From the NCBI GenBank assembly GCA_021907015.1, contig CP091064.1:1860001-1924000 (forward strand): DNA of 64,000 nt, in the 5' to 3' direction. The notes under the pieces are model-generated. The model saw nothing but the letters and a program-made list of their open reading frames with translations. It was not told where the DNA came from and made no database searches. Position 1 is the first letter of the stretch. Each line of letters opens with the position of its first letter. Shown in pieces: positions 43,056 through 53,355 of this stretch. Position numbers and translations under genes: made by a program. The DNA is from Pectobacterium sp. PL152. GTDB taxonomy: Bacteria; Pseudomonadota; Gammaproteobacteria; Enterobacterales; Enterobacteriaceae.

Positions 43056-44510
43056 ATGAAGACGAAAACCTCGTATGGACTGAACTGGCTCCCACTGATC
43101 GTGATTCTTGCCATCGCCGCCTTGTTTTGGCAAATGGAACCCCCAACGGGCTTAAGTCCCGCCGCCTGGCACTCAGCCGTCATTTTCGTCGCAACGATCG
43201 TGTCTATTGTCGCTAACGTGCTCCCGATTGGGGCTATCGGTATTATCAGTATCACGCTCTTTGCGCTGACGTATGCCGCAGGGGATAAAACAGCCAGCGG
43301 CGCGATACAGACCGCACTCAGCGACCTGAACAGCTCGCTGATCTGGCTGATTGTTGTGGCATTCATGATCGCGCGCGGATTTATCAAAACGGGTCTGGGC
43401 CGCCGCATCGCCTTGCAGATGATCCGCCTGCTTGGGAAACGCACGCTGGGTCTGGCTTACGGGCTGGCCTTCGCCGATCTGGTGCTGTCCCCTGCGATGC
43501 CGAGCAATACCGCACGCTGCGGCGGGATTATTTATCCGATTGCCGATTCGCTATCGCGCAGCTTTGATTCCAAACCGGAAGATGCCTCACGCAGTAAGAT
43601 CGGTACCTTCCTGATTACCTGCATCGGTAACGTTAACGATGTGACGGCAGCGTTGTTTATGACCGCCTACACCGGCAACCTGCTGGCGGTGAAGCTTGCA
43701 GCCAACGCGGGGTAACCATCACCTGGGAAGCTGGTTTCTGGCAGCGCTCGTGCCTTGTTTAATCTCTCTCTGGCTGTTGTCCCCCTGCTCGCCTATTGGC
43801 TAACCAAACCGGAAATTCGCCATACGCCGGATGCACCAAAACTGGCCGTCGCCGAACTGGCAAAGATGGGCAACATGAGCCGTGGTGAATGGCTGATGGC
43901 CTTCACCGTTATCCTCCTGCTGGTGCTGTGGATTTTTGGCGATAAATTAGGCGTGGATGCCACGACGGCCTCGTTCGTCGGCCTGTCCTTCCTGCTGTTA
44001 ACCGGCGTACTAAGCTGGGAAGACGTGAAGAGCGAGAAAGGGGCCTGGGATACGCTGATTTGGTTCGCCGCGCTGCTGATGATGGCGAATCAGTTGAAAA
44101 AGCTCGGCTTCACGAACTGGTTTGGCGATCTCATCGGCAGCAACATCGGCCACTTAATGCAGGGAACCAGTTGGGTATTGGTGCTGTTGCTGCTGAATGC
44201 GGCCTATTTTTACACCCACTATTTCTTCGCCAGCGGCAACGCGCAGATCGCCGCGCTTTTTGCGGTGTTCCTCGGTGTCGGGATCAATCTGAACATTCCC
44301 GCAGTGCCGATGGCATTCATGCTGGCATTTACCAGCAGCCTGTACTGTTCACTGACGCAATATACCCACGCGCGCGGCCCCATCCTGTTCGGCGCGGGCT
44401 ACGTGCCCACCGCCATCTGGTGGCGCACCGGCTTCGTCGTCAGTCTGGTCAATCAGGCGATCTTCATGAGCGCAGGTCTGCTGTGGTGGAAGGCAATTGG
44501 CCTGTATTGA
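43056..44510 (+). pseudogene. DASS-family di/tricarboxylate transporter, frameshifted
   Basis: Divalent anion:Na+ symporter/antiporter (CitT/TtdT-like), multi-pass membrane protein. Seen: IVVAFMIARGFIKTGLGRRI, the clamp motif PAMPSNTARCGGI, and, in the second half, FFASGNAQIAALFAVFLGVG. The halves are in the same frame but a stop at 43713-43715 separates them. Three one-base losses (G4 43709-43712, GGG 43725-43727, near 43770) explain it and restore about 485 residues (CitT has 487). The substrate, such as citrate, succinate or tartrate, cannot be told. It stands alone, divergent from yjbB. Confidence 0.83.
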
Positions 44511-44534
44511 TCGTTAGCGAATACATGATATGAA

Positions 44535-44563
44535 AAAGCCGGGGAAACCCGGCTTTCGTTTTA
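44535..44563. terminator. Bidirectional terminator
   Basis: 9-bp stem AAAGCCGGG (44535-44543) and CCCGGCTTT (44548-44556) followed by CGTTTTA on the plus strand and TTTTTCA on the minus strand. It separates the convergent DASS transporter and TonB receptor. Confidence 0.85.
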
Positions 44564-44581
44564 TTGCGGCAAAACACGCGA

Positions 44582-46687
44582 TCAGAACGAATAAGATACG
44601 CTGCCGACTACGCTGCGCTCGGCACCGAAGTAACAGAATTCCAGCGAGTTACAGGAAGCAACATAACGTTTATCGGTCAGGTTGTTGACATTAAGCTGCG
44701 CGCTTAGCCCTTTCAGACCCACCTTCGAGAGATCGTATCCTATCGCCATATCCACCAGCGTATAAGAAGGCAACGTGTGGGTGTTGGCGCGATCGGAGGT
44801 CACCCCGTTCACGTAACGTATGCCAGAGCCAATCGTCAGGCCGTCCAGCAGACCACTTTTGACATCATAGCTGGCCCAGGCGCTGGCCTGATTGCGCGGT
44901 GCGTACACCGCCCGTTTCCCTTGCTCAGCCACGCTGCTTTTCTTATAGCGAATATCCGTATAGGTATAAGCGGCTTGCAGACGCAGATTATCGGTAATAT
45001 GGCTCACGGCCTCCAGTTCAACGCCTTCCGATTCAATTTCACCTACAGAACGGTAAGGGTCGTTAGGCTGAACTTTTGTCGCCACGTTCTTCTGATTAAT
45101 ACGGAAGACCGACAGACTGTACTGATCTTGAGAACCTTCCGGCTGATACTTCATCCCGGCTTCCCACTGCTTGCCTTTCATTGGTTCCAGTACGTTGCCG
45201 TTATCATCGGCGAAGCTGGTTGGCGTAAAGGCCGTGGAATAGCTGACATATGGCGCAAAGCCGTTATCAAACAGATAGAGCAAAGCCGCACGTGAGCTAA
45301 AGTTGTTTTTATCCAACTCGCTGTGTGTGCCTTTGGTGTGGTTAACGTGGGTCACTTTTACTTGATCGTGGCGACCACCCAGCGTTAAGCGCCATCGCTC
45401 CCAGCTCATTTGATCCTGAACGTAGATCCCCGTCTGTTGCAGTTTGTGTCTTTCCTGCGAGCTGGACATACCTGTTGGCCCGGAACCATAAACGGGATTA
45501 AACGCGTCAATCGCCGGGAAGGTGCCAGAAGGCCAGTCCACATTATTATTACGCTGCTGATAGTCGATCCCCACCAACAGACGATGGTTCACCGCACCGG
45601 TATCCACGCTGCCATCAAGCTGGTTATCTAACGTTAACGCGGACAGCGACTCGCGGGAACCCGAGTAATAACGGGTCAGCGTATTGTTGCCCAATGGTTC
45701 CCAGCCGTAGGCGTACACCTGATCCAAATGCACTTTGGTACGCAGATAACGCAGCTTTTGGCGCACTGCCCAGCCGTTATCGAAACCATGCTCAAAGTTG
45801 TATCCCACCATGTTTTGCTTACGATCGTACTTCTCATAATTTTCTTCCCCTTCATAGAAGGTGTTCGAGATTTTCCGCCCGTTATGCGCCACCACCGTGC
45901 CTTCATACGGTAAACCCGAATGGCTTCCGCCCTCAGGATCGCGTTGCAGGTAAGCCATCAATTCCAGCCGTGTCTTGTCGGAAATCCGCCACAGCAGGCT
46001 GGGCGCAATCGCATAGCGTTCTTCTTTCAGCGGCCCAAATTGGGTATCCGCTTCACGGACCATCCCACCCAGACGGAACGCAAAACGTTCGTCATCATCC
46101 AGCGGGCCGGTGACATCGAACGCCGCACCACGTTGTGCATTGTTGCCTGCGAACAGTTTGATCTGTCCGCTGCGATCGAACGACGGCTGGCGGGAATTCA
46201 GCGCCACAATCCCACCCGGAGAAGAACGCCCGTAGAGGACGGACGCCGGGCCTCTGACCACTTCAATGCTGTCGAGGAACCAGGGATCGATAACCAGCGA
46301 ACTATGGGAGTTGGTATCCCCCATCATCTTCAGCCCGTCGAGATAGACGTTATCCAGACTACCGTCGGAAAAGCCGCGCAGTACCATGTAGTCAAAGCGG
46401 TTGGACGCGCCGATCTGATTGTTATACACGCCCGGCGTATAGCCGACCGCCTGCCGAACGCTGGTCGCGCCCTGCTCCTGAATCTGATCGCGCGTAATGA
46501 TAGAAACGGCCTGAGGAGTCTCGATATCCGGCGTTTCCAGCTTGGTCGCCCCGCGTTGCGTTTGAGACGTGACGACGACCGTATCACCCGGAGAAGAAGA
46601 GGATGGCGTATCCTGCGCCAGTACCGACACCGTAAATCCACTGGTGAAACAGCCGACCACCAGCGCCAGCCGCGTTTTTCTGAACAT
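44582..46687 (-). CDS. TonB-dependent siderophore receptor (FoxA/FhuA-like)
   Basis: Outer-membrane beta-barrel for a ferric hydroxamate siderophore. Signal peptide MFRKTRLALVVGCFTSGFTV..., TonB box region DTVVVTSQTQ, plug domain (TPQAVSIITRDQIQEQGATS, LDSIEVVRGPASVLYGRSSPGG), and a barrel closing with CYFGAERSVVGSVSYSF. The C-terminal disulfide-type CNSLEFCYFGAER block is typical of the FoxA/FhuA group. I start at ATG 46687 (GGAG upstream), 701 residues. The AraC regulator upstream on the same strand and a Fur-like box support iron control. The exact siderophore is inferred only to class. Confidence 0.88.
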   Translation of the reverse strand: MFRKTRLALVVGCFTSGFTVSVLAQDTPSSSSPGDTVVVTSQTQRGATKLETPDIETPQAVSIITRDQIQEQGATSVRQAVGYTPGVYNNQIGASNRFDYMVLRGFSDGSLDNVYLDGLKMMGDTNSHSSLVIDPWFLDSIEVVRGPASVLYGRSSPGGIVALNSRQPSFDRSGQIKLFAGNNAQRGAAFDVTGPLDDDERFAFRLGGMVREADTQFGPLKEERYAIAPSLLWRISDKTRLELMAYLQRDPEGGSHSGLPYEGTVVAHNGRKISNTFYEGEENYEKYDRKQNMVGYNFEHGFDNGWAVRQKLRYLRTKVHLDQVYAYGWEPLGNNTLTRYYSGSRESLSALTLDNQLDGSVDTGAVNHRLLVGIDYQQRNNNVDWPSGTFPAIDAFNPVYGSGPTGMSSSQERHKLQQTGIYVQDQMSWERWRLTLGGRHDQVKVTHVNHTKGTHSELDKNNFSSRAALLYLFDNGFAPYVSYSTAFTPTSFADDNGNVLEPMKGKQWEAGMKYQPEGSQDQYSLSVFRINQKNVATKVQPNDPYRSVGEIESEGVELEAVSHITDNLRLQAAYTYTDIRYKKSSVAEQGKRAVYAPRNQASAWASYDVKSGLLDGLTIGSGIRYVNGVTSDRANTHTLPSYTLVDMAIGYDLSKVGLKGLSAQLNVNNLTDKRYVASCNSLEFCYFGAERSVVGSVSYSF

Positions 46688-46715
46688 GGGAATCTCCACA
46701 GACCTTATTATTGTA

Positions 46716-46734
46716 AATAAGAATTATTACTGTT
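46716..46734 (-). promoter_or_regulatory. Fur-like box upstream of siderophore receptor
   Basis: 19-bp site with about 11 of 19 matches to GATAATGATAATCATTATC, 30-50 bp before the receptor start. Weak alone, but its placement fits. Confidence 0.4.
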
Positions 46735-46865
46735 TTTAGTCTTGTGATAGCTATGCGTAGTGACAGCGTGCGTATGCGTAATGACAAAACGGGAACTCAG
46801 TGGGAAAGCGTCAGGCAGGCAGCCTCTGACATCAATAAGGTTCAGAGGAGTGATAAAGGGAAGCG

Positions 46866-47903
46866 TTAGCTGACCATGCGCGCATCGCTTGGCGCAATAC
46901 CGTAACGCCGCCGGAAAGCCGTGGCAAAGTTGGTCGCGTGCTGGTAGCCCGACATCCAGGCCGCCTGCTGTACGCTGTATCCCTGCGCCAGATAGCGACG
47001 GGCCAGTTCCAGCCGGCAGTCGCGCAGGTAGTCAAAGACCGAATGACCATATGCCTGACGAAACTTGGTACGCAGGCTGCTGCTACTCATCGCGGCCAGC
47101 TGCGCCAGCTCATTAAGGGTGTACTCTTTTTCAGGCTGTTGTGCCAGACGCCGTCGAACGTTCTCCAGCCGCTCCTGTTCGCCGGGCGGAGGCAATACGC
47201 GCCGTTCTCCGCCACGTTTCCCGAATGACAGGCCTTGCCCCAGCAGCTGTAGCATCACGCCTTCCAACATCATCTGGCGCGATAATCCCGGCGTAGTGTT
47301 TTCCAGCGCGTGCTGCAACCCAGATAACAAGTAGCCGGGAACCTGCCATAAAAACGTCGGATTTCCCCCTTGTTCCCACTCGTTCAGCAGCGAGCCTAAC
47401 AGCGGATCCAAAGCGAAAGTGGCGGGAAAAATACCCAGCGATACGGTGCGAAGGTGGCAATCCGCAAGGTGGCTGGCGTTCATGACTAGCGGGTCGCCCA
47501 GCCGGGTACTGAATGCCATGCCCGATCGCACAACAAATTCTTTACCGTTCAGGCGCAGCGCGACGCACCCTTCCAGCACCACCAGCGTATAAAACGGGCA
47601 GCAGTGCAAAGAGGTCGATTCGTAAGGCTGCAACACGCGCACATTGGAATTCGTCAGGCAAATACCGGAAGATAGCGTCATCTCTTCGACATCCCCCTGC
47701 ACAACGATACGCTTTTCTTTCGTGCGATCGCGGCAAGACGACAGCTGCGGGAAGTGGTAATCAATCCCGTAACGTTCACCGATGTCGAAGAAATCCTCAA
47801 TGGAAAAGAGTCGTTTGAGCATGAGCGGGAAGATACCCTCATCCTGTTTAACGCCCAGAATCAGGCCTGCAGTTAACGGACATAGCGTGAGACGCAGCGA
47901 CAT
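46866..47903 (-). CDS. AraC-family regulator of siderophore uptake (PchR-like)
   Basis: 345 residues. The C-terminal ~100 hold two AraC helix-turn-helix units (YTLNELAQLAAMSSSSLRTK and YSVQQAAWMSGYQHATNFAT) with the closing RRRYGIAPSDAR. The N-terminal domain resembles the ligand-binding part of PchR/FoxR-type regulators that sense the ferric siderophore. It lies 180 bp upstream of the TonB receptor on the same strand and has its own Fur-like box. Activation of the receptor gene is inferred. Confidence 0.85.
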   Translation of the reverse strand: MSLRLTLCPLTAGLILGVKQDEGIFPLMLKRLFSIEDFFDIGERYGIDYHFPQLSSCRDRTKEKRIVVQGDVEEMTLSSGICLTNSNVRVLQPYESTSLHCCPFYTLVVLEGCVALRLNGKEFVVRSGMAFSTRLGDPLVMNASHLADCHLRTVSLGIFPATFALDPLLGSLLNEWEQGGNPTFLWQVPGYLLSGLQHALENTTPGLSRQMMLEGVMLQLLGQGLSFGKRGGERRVLPPPGEQERLENVRRRLAQQPEKEYTLNELAQLAAMSSSSLRTKFRQAYGHSVFDYLRDCRLELARRYLAQGYSVQQAAWMSGYQHATNFATAFRRRYGIAPSDARMVS

Positions 47904-47962
47904 ATTCGCCGCAGAGATTGTTAATCACCTTATCATTGCGAGACAGACGCATCAATAAGACT

Positions 47963-47981
47963 GATAACTATTCTCATCATA
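47963..47981 (-). promoter_or_regulatory. Fur box upstream of AraC regulator
   Basis: GATAACTATTCTCATCATA matches 13 of 19 positions of the Fur consensus, about 60 bp before the regulator start. Confidence 0.6.
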
Positions 47982-48051
47982 ATGAGTTTCATGTGATGAC
48001 AGGTTTAGAGGCAGAAAACATCCACGAGCTAATCAGTTTTGTTTTCCAACT

Positions 48052-48297
48052 GGCGTTAAAAATTATACTGAGGCGGACGAGGACGCCGTGTGAGCAGCAT
48101 GGACGCTGCGAAAGCTAGTGCCGCGCCGGGAGCGCGTCACTAGCGGCACGATTAGCGTTCTCGAATGCCGAAGGAACCGCGCAGCGGTATAATTTCGCCA
48201 GAAAGCCTGGGTTCTCAGGGCAGCGGCGATTGAGCGCCCTGAGCGGGCGTGGCGCTAGTACCACAGAGAAATAATGTGGTCTATCACGCACGAAACG
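48052..48297 (+). repeat. Structured dispersed repeat, copy 2
   Basis: Same element as 40803-41048. Stems: GCTAGTG/CACTAGC outer and CGCGC/GCGCG inner (48114-48126 with 48132-48144), and CTCAGGG/CCCTGAG (48214-48220/48237-48243). The third helix is replaced by ACCACA/TGTGGT (48260-48265/48275-48280). Ends CGCACGAAAC. Lies past the metH 3' end. Confidence 0.8.
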
Positions 48298-48369
48298 CCC
48301 CCTCACTGACATAGTTGAGATGACAACCTCTCCAAGGTTGATGTTGTCATACTCGACTTAAGTCGCAAT

Positions 48370-51300
48370 TTAATCCGCATCATAACCCAAATTCGGCGCT
48401 AACCAGCGCTCCACCTCACTCACTTCCATACCTTTGCGCACCGCGTAATCCTCGACCTGATCGTGTTGGATTTGCGCGACGGCGAAGTATTTGCTGTCGG
48501 GGTGGCTGAAGTACCAACCGGATACCGATGCGCCCGGCCACATGGCATAGGACTCGGTGAGCTTCATGCCGGTATGCTTTTCCACATCCAGCAACTGCCA
48601 GATTTGCACTTTCTCCGTGTGATCCGGGCAAGCCGGATAGCCCGGCGCAGGGCGAATCCCCTGATAGTTTTCCCGAATCAGCAGCTCATTACTGAGGTTC
48701 TCATTCGGCGCATAACCCCAGTAGACCTTACGCACACGCTCATGCAGGTATTCTGCAAAGGCTTCCGCCAGACGGTCAGAGATCGCCTTCACCATGATCT
48801 TATTGTAATCATCATGCAGGGCTTCCCACTGATCGGCCAGCGTGTCTTCTTCCAGCCCGCCGGTCACCGCGAAGGCACCAAGATAATCCGGTTTACCGCT
48901 GGACTTCGGCGCCACGAAGTCGGACAGGCAATAGTTCGGAAAATCGGTTTTCTCCGTCTGTTGGCGCAGATGGTGACTGACTGACAGCACCGTGTCGCGC
49001 CGTTCATCGGTATAAATCACCACGTCATCCCCAACGCGGTTCGCCGGGAATAATCCCACCACCCCACGAGGATTCAGCGCCCCGCGTGCGGATAAGTCAT
49101 CCAGCATCGCATTGGCATCGGCGAACAGGCGCTTGGCTTCTTCTCCCACCACCTCATCTTCCAGAATGCGGGGATATTTCCCCGCCAGCGACCAGGTCAT
49201 AAAGAACGGCGTCCAGTCGATGTAGTTACGCAGCGTTTCAATGCTGGCCGTCACTTCCTGAACGCCGAGACGATGCGCAACCGGCGGCGTATAATTTTCC
49301 CAGTCCAGCGCAGAGGCGTTAGCGCGCGCCGCTTCCAGCGTCACTGGCGGCGTTCGCGGCTTTTTACGCGCATGCTGAATACGCACCGTTTCGTACTCTT
49401 TACGGGTACGCGCAACAAAGTCGTCATATTGCGTACTGGACAGCAGTGCTGACACCACACCAACAGAGCGGGACGCATTCTGCACGTAGACCGTCGGGCC
49501 GCTGTAGTTTTGTTCAATCTTCACGGCAGTGTGCGCTTTAGAGGTCGTCGCGCCGCCAATCAGCAGCGGCAGCGTAAAGCCCTGACGCTCCATCTCTTTC
49601 GCTACGTTGACCATTTCATCCAGCGACGGCGTAATCAGCCCAGACAGCCCGATGATATCGACCTTCTCTTCACGCGCGGTCTTCAGGATCTTATCCGTCG
49701 GCACCATCACGCCCAGATCGATAATTTCGTAGTTGTTACATTGCAGCACCACGCCGACGATGTTTTTACCGATATCGTGAACGTCGCCTTTTACCGTCGC
49801 CAGCAGGATCTTTCCGGCTGACGTACCTTTGGCTTTACTGGCTTCAATATAGGGTTCGAGGTAGGCCACCGCCTGCTTCATGACGCGAGCAGATTTCACT
49901 ACCTGTGGCAGAAACATTTTCCCTGCACCGAACAGGTCGCCGACAACGTTCATCCCATCCATCAACGGGCCTTCAATAACTTCTATCGGCCGTGCGGCCT
50001 GCTGACGCGCTTCTTCAGTATCCAGCTCAATAAATTCGGTAATGCCTTTCACCAGCGAATATTCCAGACGCTTCTTCACATCCCAGCCGCGCCATTCCGC
50101 CTGCGTTTTACTGCCTTCATCTTCTGTTTTGCTGCCGCGATATTTTTCCGCCAGCTCAAGCATCCGTTCGGTGGCATCGCTGCGACGGTTCAGGATCACA
50201 TCCTCCACCGCCTCGCGTAGTTCCGCGGGGAGATCGTCATAGATCGCCAACTGACCGGCATTCACTATCCCCATGTCCATGCCATTGCGGATGGCGTGAT
50301 AGAGGAAAACGGCGTGGATCGCTTCACGCACCAGATCGTTGCCACGGAATGAGAACGACACGTTGGACACGCCGCCGGAGATCATCGCATGCGGCAGTTG
50401 CGCCTTGATGTCTGCACAGGCCTCAATGAAATCCACCGCGTAGTTGTTATGCTCGTCGATCCCCGTTGCCACGGCGAAGATGTTCGGGTCGAAGATGATA
50501 TCTTCCGGTGGGAAGCCGACGTCTTCCGTCAGGATGCGGTAGGCCCGGCGACAAATTTCAATTTTACGTGCGCGAGTATCTGCCTGACCGACTTCATCAA
50601 AGGCCATGACCACCACGGCGGCACCATAGCGCCGCACCAGTTTGGCATGGTGGACAAAGGCTTCCACGCCTTCCTTCATGGAGATCGAGTTAACAATCCC
50701 TTTGCCCTGGATGCATTTAAGCCCTTTCTCAACCACATCCCATTTTGAGGAATCGATCATGATCGGCACACGGGCAATATCCGGCTCGCCAGCAATGAGA
50801 TTCAGGAAACGGACCATCGCCGCTTCCGCATCCAGCATGCCTTCATCCATGTTGATATCGATGATCTGTGCGCCGCTTTCCACCTGCTGACGGGCGACAT
50901 CCAGCGCTTCGTTGTATTTTTCTTCTTTAATCAGTCGCTTAAAACGCGCAGAACCGGTAACGTTCGTCCGTTCCCCCACGTTAACAAATAGGGTCTTGGC
51001 ATCGATAGTCAGCGGTTCCAGACCGGATAAGCGGCAGGCGACCGGGATCTCCGGCAGCTTACGCGGCGGCACGCCTTCCACCACTTTCGCCATCGCGGCA
51101 ATATGCGCGGGTGTCGATCCGCAGCAGCCGCCGACGATATTCAGAAAACCAGATCGCGCCCATTCGCCAATATGTTTCGCCATATCGGCCGGATCTAAAT
51201 CGTACTCCCCGAAGGCATTGGGCAGCCCTGCATTGGGGTGCGCGCTCACATAGCATTCTGAAATACGTGATAGCTCAGCGACATACTGGCGCAGTTCATC

Positions 51301-52053
51301 CGGCCCCAGCGCACAGTTCAAACCGAACGAGAGCGGGCGCGAATGGCGTAAGGAGTTGTAAAACGCTTCGGTTGTCTGGCCGGATAGCGTACGCCCTGAC
51401 GCATCCGTGATCGTGCCGGAAATCATCACTGGCAGGACGATCCCCAGTGCCTCAAATTCGCTTTCGACCGCGAAGCTCGCCGCTTTAGCATTCAAGGTAT
51501 CGAAGATGGTTTCGATCATGATCAGATCGACGCCGCCCGCGATCAAGGCGCGTGTCGATTCGCGATACGCGTCCACCAGTTGATCAAAACTGACGTTGCG
51601 AAACGCGGGATCGTTAACATCGGGAGAGATCGAGGCAGTGCGGTTCGTCGGGCCAAGCACGCCGGCAACATAACGCGGTTTATCCGGCGTTAATGCCGTC
51701 CATTTATCCGCACTGGCACGCGCGAGCTGTGCGGCAACGGTATTAATTTCCGCCGACAGCGATTGCATATCATAGTCCGCCATCGCAATGGTGGTGGCGT
51801 TGAAGGTGTTGGTTTCGAGAATGTCGGCACCGGCTTCCAGATAGGCGTCATGGATTTCACTAATCACCTGCGGCCTGGTGAGCACCAGCAGATCGTTATT
51901 TCCCTTCACATCGCTCGGCCAGTCGGCAAAACGCTCGCCGCGATAATCTGCTTCCTGCAGGCGATAACCCTGGATCATGGTTCCCATACCACCATCCAGC
52001 ACCATAATGCGTTGCGCCAACTGACGCCGCAATTCGTCTACCCGATTACTCAC
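48370..52053 (-). CDS. metH: Cobalamin-dependent methionine synthase
   Basis: Transfers methyl from methyltetrahydrofolate to homocysteine via B12. Four modules are visible: homocysteine domain ([12 protein letters not shown], zinc cysteines in NIVGGCCGS), pterin domain ([20 protein letters not shown]), B12 domain with the cobalt-binding motif DVHDIGKNI, and AdoMet reactivation domain ([20 protein letters not shown]). Starting at GTG 52053 ([12 protein letters not shown]) gives 1,227 residues, exactly the E. coli size. A TTG at 52074 would add seven. Divergent from iclR. Confidence 0.98.
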   Translation of the reverse strand: MSNRVDELRRQLAQRIMVLDGGMGTMIQGYRLQEADYRGERFADWPSDVKGNNDLLVLTRPQVISEIHDAYLEAGADILETNTFNATTIAMADYDMQSLSAEINTVAAQLARASADKWTALTPDKPRYVAGVLGPTNRTASISPDVNDPAFRNVSFDQLVDAYRESTRALIAGGVDLIMIETIFDTLNAKAASFAVESEFEALGIVLPVMISGTITDASGRTLSGQTTEAFYNSLRHSRPLSFGLNCALGPDELRQYVAELSRISECYVSAHPNAGLPNAFGEYDLDPADMAKHIGEWARSGFLNIVGGCCGSTPAHIAAMAKVVEGVPPRKLPEIPVACRLSGLEPLTIDAKTLFVNVGERTNVTGSARFKRLIKEEKYNEALDVARQQVESGAQIIDINMDEGMLDAEAAMVRFLNLIAGEPDIARVPIMIDSSKWDVVEKGLKCIQGKGIVNSISMKEGVEAFVHHAKLVRRYGAAVVVMAFDEVGQADTRARKIEICRRAYRILTEDVGFPPEDIIFDPNIFAVATGIDEHNNYAVDFIEACADIKAQLPHAMISGGVSNVSFSFRGNDLVREAIHAVFLYHAIRNGMDMGIVNAGQLAIYDDLPAELREAVEDVILNRRSDATERMLELAEKYRGSKTEDEGSKTQAEWRGWDVKKRLEYSLVKGITEFIELDTEEARQQAARPIEVIEGPLMDGMNVVGDLFGAGKMFLPQVVKSARVMKQAVAYLEPYIEASKAKGTSAGKILLATVKGDVHDIGKNIVGVVLQCNNYEIIDLGVMVPTDKILKTAREEKVDIIGLSGLITPSLDEMVNVAKEMERQGFTLPLLIGGATTSKAHTAVKIEQNYSGPTVYVQNASRSVGVVSALLSSTQYDDFVARTRKEYETVRIQHARKKPRTPPVTLEAARANASALDWENYTPPVAHRLGVQEVTASIETLRNYIDWTPFFMTWSLAGKYPRILEDEVVGEEAKRLFADANAMLDDLSARGALNPRGVVGLFPANRVGDDVVIYTDERRDTVLSVSHHLRQQTEKTDFPNYCLSDFVAPKSSGKPDYLGAFAVTGGLEEDTLADQWEALHDDYNKIMVKAISDRLAEAFAEYLHERVRKVYWGYAPNENLSNELLIRENYQGIRPAPGYPACPDHTEKVQIWQLLDVEKHTGMKLTESYAMWPGASVSGWYFSHPDSKYFAVAQIQHDQVEDYAVRKGMEVSEVERWLAPNLGYDAD

Positions 52054-52192
52054 GCGAACCCCATTCTCGGCCAATAAATACGATATGTTGTGTCTATCCT
52101 AGCATAAGTTGTGAACACGCTGACGCGGTGTAGCATGAGACTTTTTCAGGTCATTTGCCGATAAAAAACACAGAGAAAGAAGAGTTGCATTC

Positions 52193-52228
52193 TGTGGTAA
52201 AAAAACGAAAATCAATTCCATTACCACA
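52193..52228 (+). promoter_or_regulatory. Inverted repeat in iclR leader
   Basis: Perfect TGTGGTAA (52193-52200) and TTACCACA (52221-52228) separated by 20 bp, just before the iclR start. It could be an operator for autoregulation or a leader hairpin. Confidence 0.5.
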
Positions 52229-52244
52229 AAAAGGAATCGATGCC

Positions 52245-53075
52245 ATGACGCCACCAGAGCCAGCCAAACGCGGGAAAAAACCCAGAGCCAGCACGGGAAC
52301 CGCTGCACAGCCAACCGGGCAGGTTCAGTCGCTGACCCGTGGCCTGACGTTGCTTGAATATATCGCCAAAGCCAACGGCAGCGTGGCGCTAACCGATCTC
52401 GCTCAGCAGGCCGGTTTACCGAATTCCACGACCCACCGTCTACTCACCACCATGCAGCAGCAGGGCTTTGTGCGTCAGGTTGGCGATCTGGGGCTGTGGA
52501 CGATTGGCTCACACGCCTTTATCGTCGGCAGCAGCTTTCTGCAAAGCCGCAACCTGCTGGCGATTGTGCATCCGATAGTACGCAAGTTGATGGAAGACTC
52601 GGGCGAAACCGTCAATCTGGCTGTACTCGATCAGACAGACAGTCAGGCGATCATCATCGATCAGGTGCAATGTACGGCGCTGATGCGTATGTCTGCACCG
52701 ATCGGCGGTAAGCTACCGATGCATGCTTCCGGTGCCGGGAAAGCGTTTCTGGCGCATTTGCCCGATGCGCAGGTCACGCAGTTGCTACACAAGAAAGGGC
52801 TGCACGGCTACACACCGCACACTTTCAGCTCGCCACAAGCCCTCAAGGAAAATTTGTCGCTGATTCGCAAGCAGGGTTACTCCTTCGATGATGAAGAGCA
52901 TGCGCTGGGGCTACGCTGCATCGCGGCCTGTATTCTGGATGAACATCAGGAAGCCTTCGCTGCCATTTCCATCTCTGGCCCCGTATCTCGCATCACGGAC
53001 GACCGCGTCACAGAACTCGGCGCGCTGGTGATCAAAGCTGCGAAACAGGTGATGCAGGAATACAGTGGGTTATAA
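52245..53075 (+). CDS. iclR: Glyoxylate-bypass repressor IclR
   Basis: Represses aceBAK; glyoxylate and pyruvate modulate it. N-terminal winged HTH (VALTDLAQQAGLPNSTTHRL) and C-terminal effector domain (RMSAPIGGKLPMHASGAGKA, SFDDEEHALGLRCIAACI). I start at ATG 52245 (MTPPEPAKRGKKPRA), giving 276 residues like E. coli IclR (274). An ATG at 52155 would add 30 basic residues and run through the inverted repeat. Convergent with aceK; its targets are the next three genes. Confidence 0.95.
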   Translation: MTPPEPAKRGKKPRASTGTAAQPTGQVQSLTRGLTLLEYIAKANGSVALTDLAQQAGLPNSTTHRLLTTMQQQGFVRQVGDLGLWTIGSHAFIVGSSFLQSRNLLAIVHPIVRKLMEDSGETVNLAVLDQTDSQAIIIDQVQCTALMRMSAPIGGKLPMHASGAGKAFLAHLPDAQVTQLLHKKGLHGYTPHTFSSPQALKENLSLIRKQGYSFDDEEHALGLRCIAACILDEHQEAFAAISISGPVSRITDDRVTELGALVIKAAKQVMQEYSGL

Positions 53076-53109
53076 GCCTTTTAGGCGCATGTTTATGCAG
53101 ATTGTGGAA

Positions 53110-53355
53110 GGTTTCGTGCGCAATAGTGCCGTTATTTTCATGCTACTTCGTAGCACGCGCCCGACACAGGACGCTCAGTCGCCGCCGCCCTGTGTACCCA
53201 GGCTTTCCGGCTAAATTATGCCGCTGACGCGGTTCCATCGGTGTTCCTGACCGCTAGTCGAGCCGCCAGTGACGCGTTCCATACGCGGCACTGGCTTTCG
53301 CGACGTCCTGTCGCTCACTCGGCGGTCAAACCCACCGCTGCATAATTTTTACGCC
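53110..53355 (-). repeat. Structured dispersed repeat, copy 3 (inverted)
   Basis: Same element as 40803-41048 in the opposite orientation, between the convergent ends of iclR and aceK and overlapping the last codons of aceK. Stems: GCCAGTG/CACTGGC outer and CGCGT/ACGCG inner (53265-53277 with 53283-53295), and CACAGG/CCTGTG (53165-53170/53189-53194). Confidence 0.8.

Larger units (their letters stand above)
47904..48369. other. Intergenic region before AraC regulator and after metH
   Basis: 466 bp with a Fur-like box near the regulator start (47963-47981) and copy 2 of the structured repeat (48052-48297). No gene. Confidence 0.6.
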
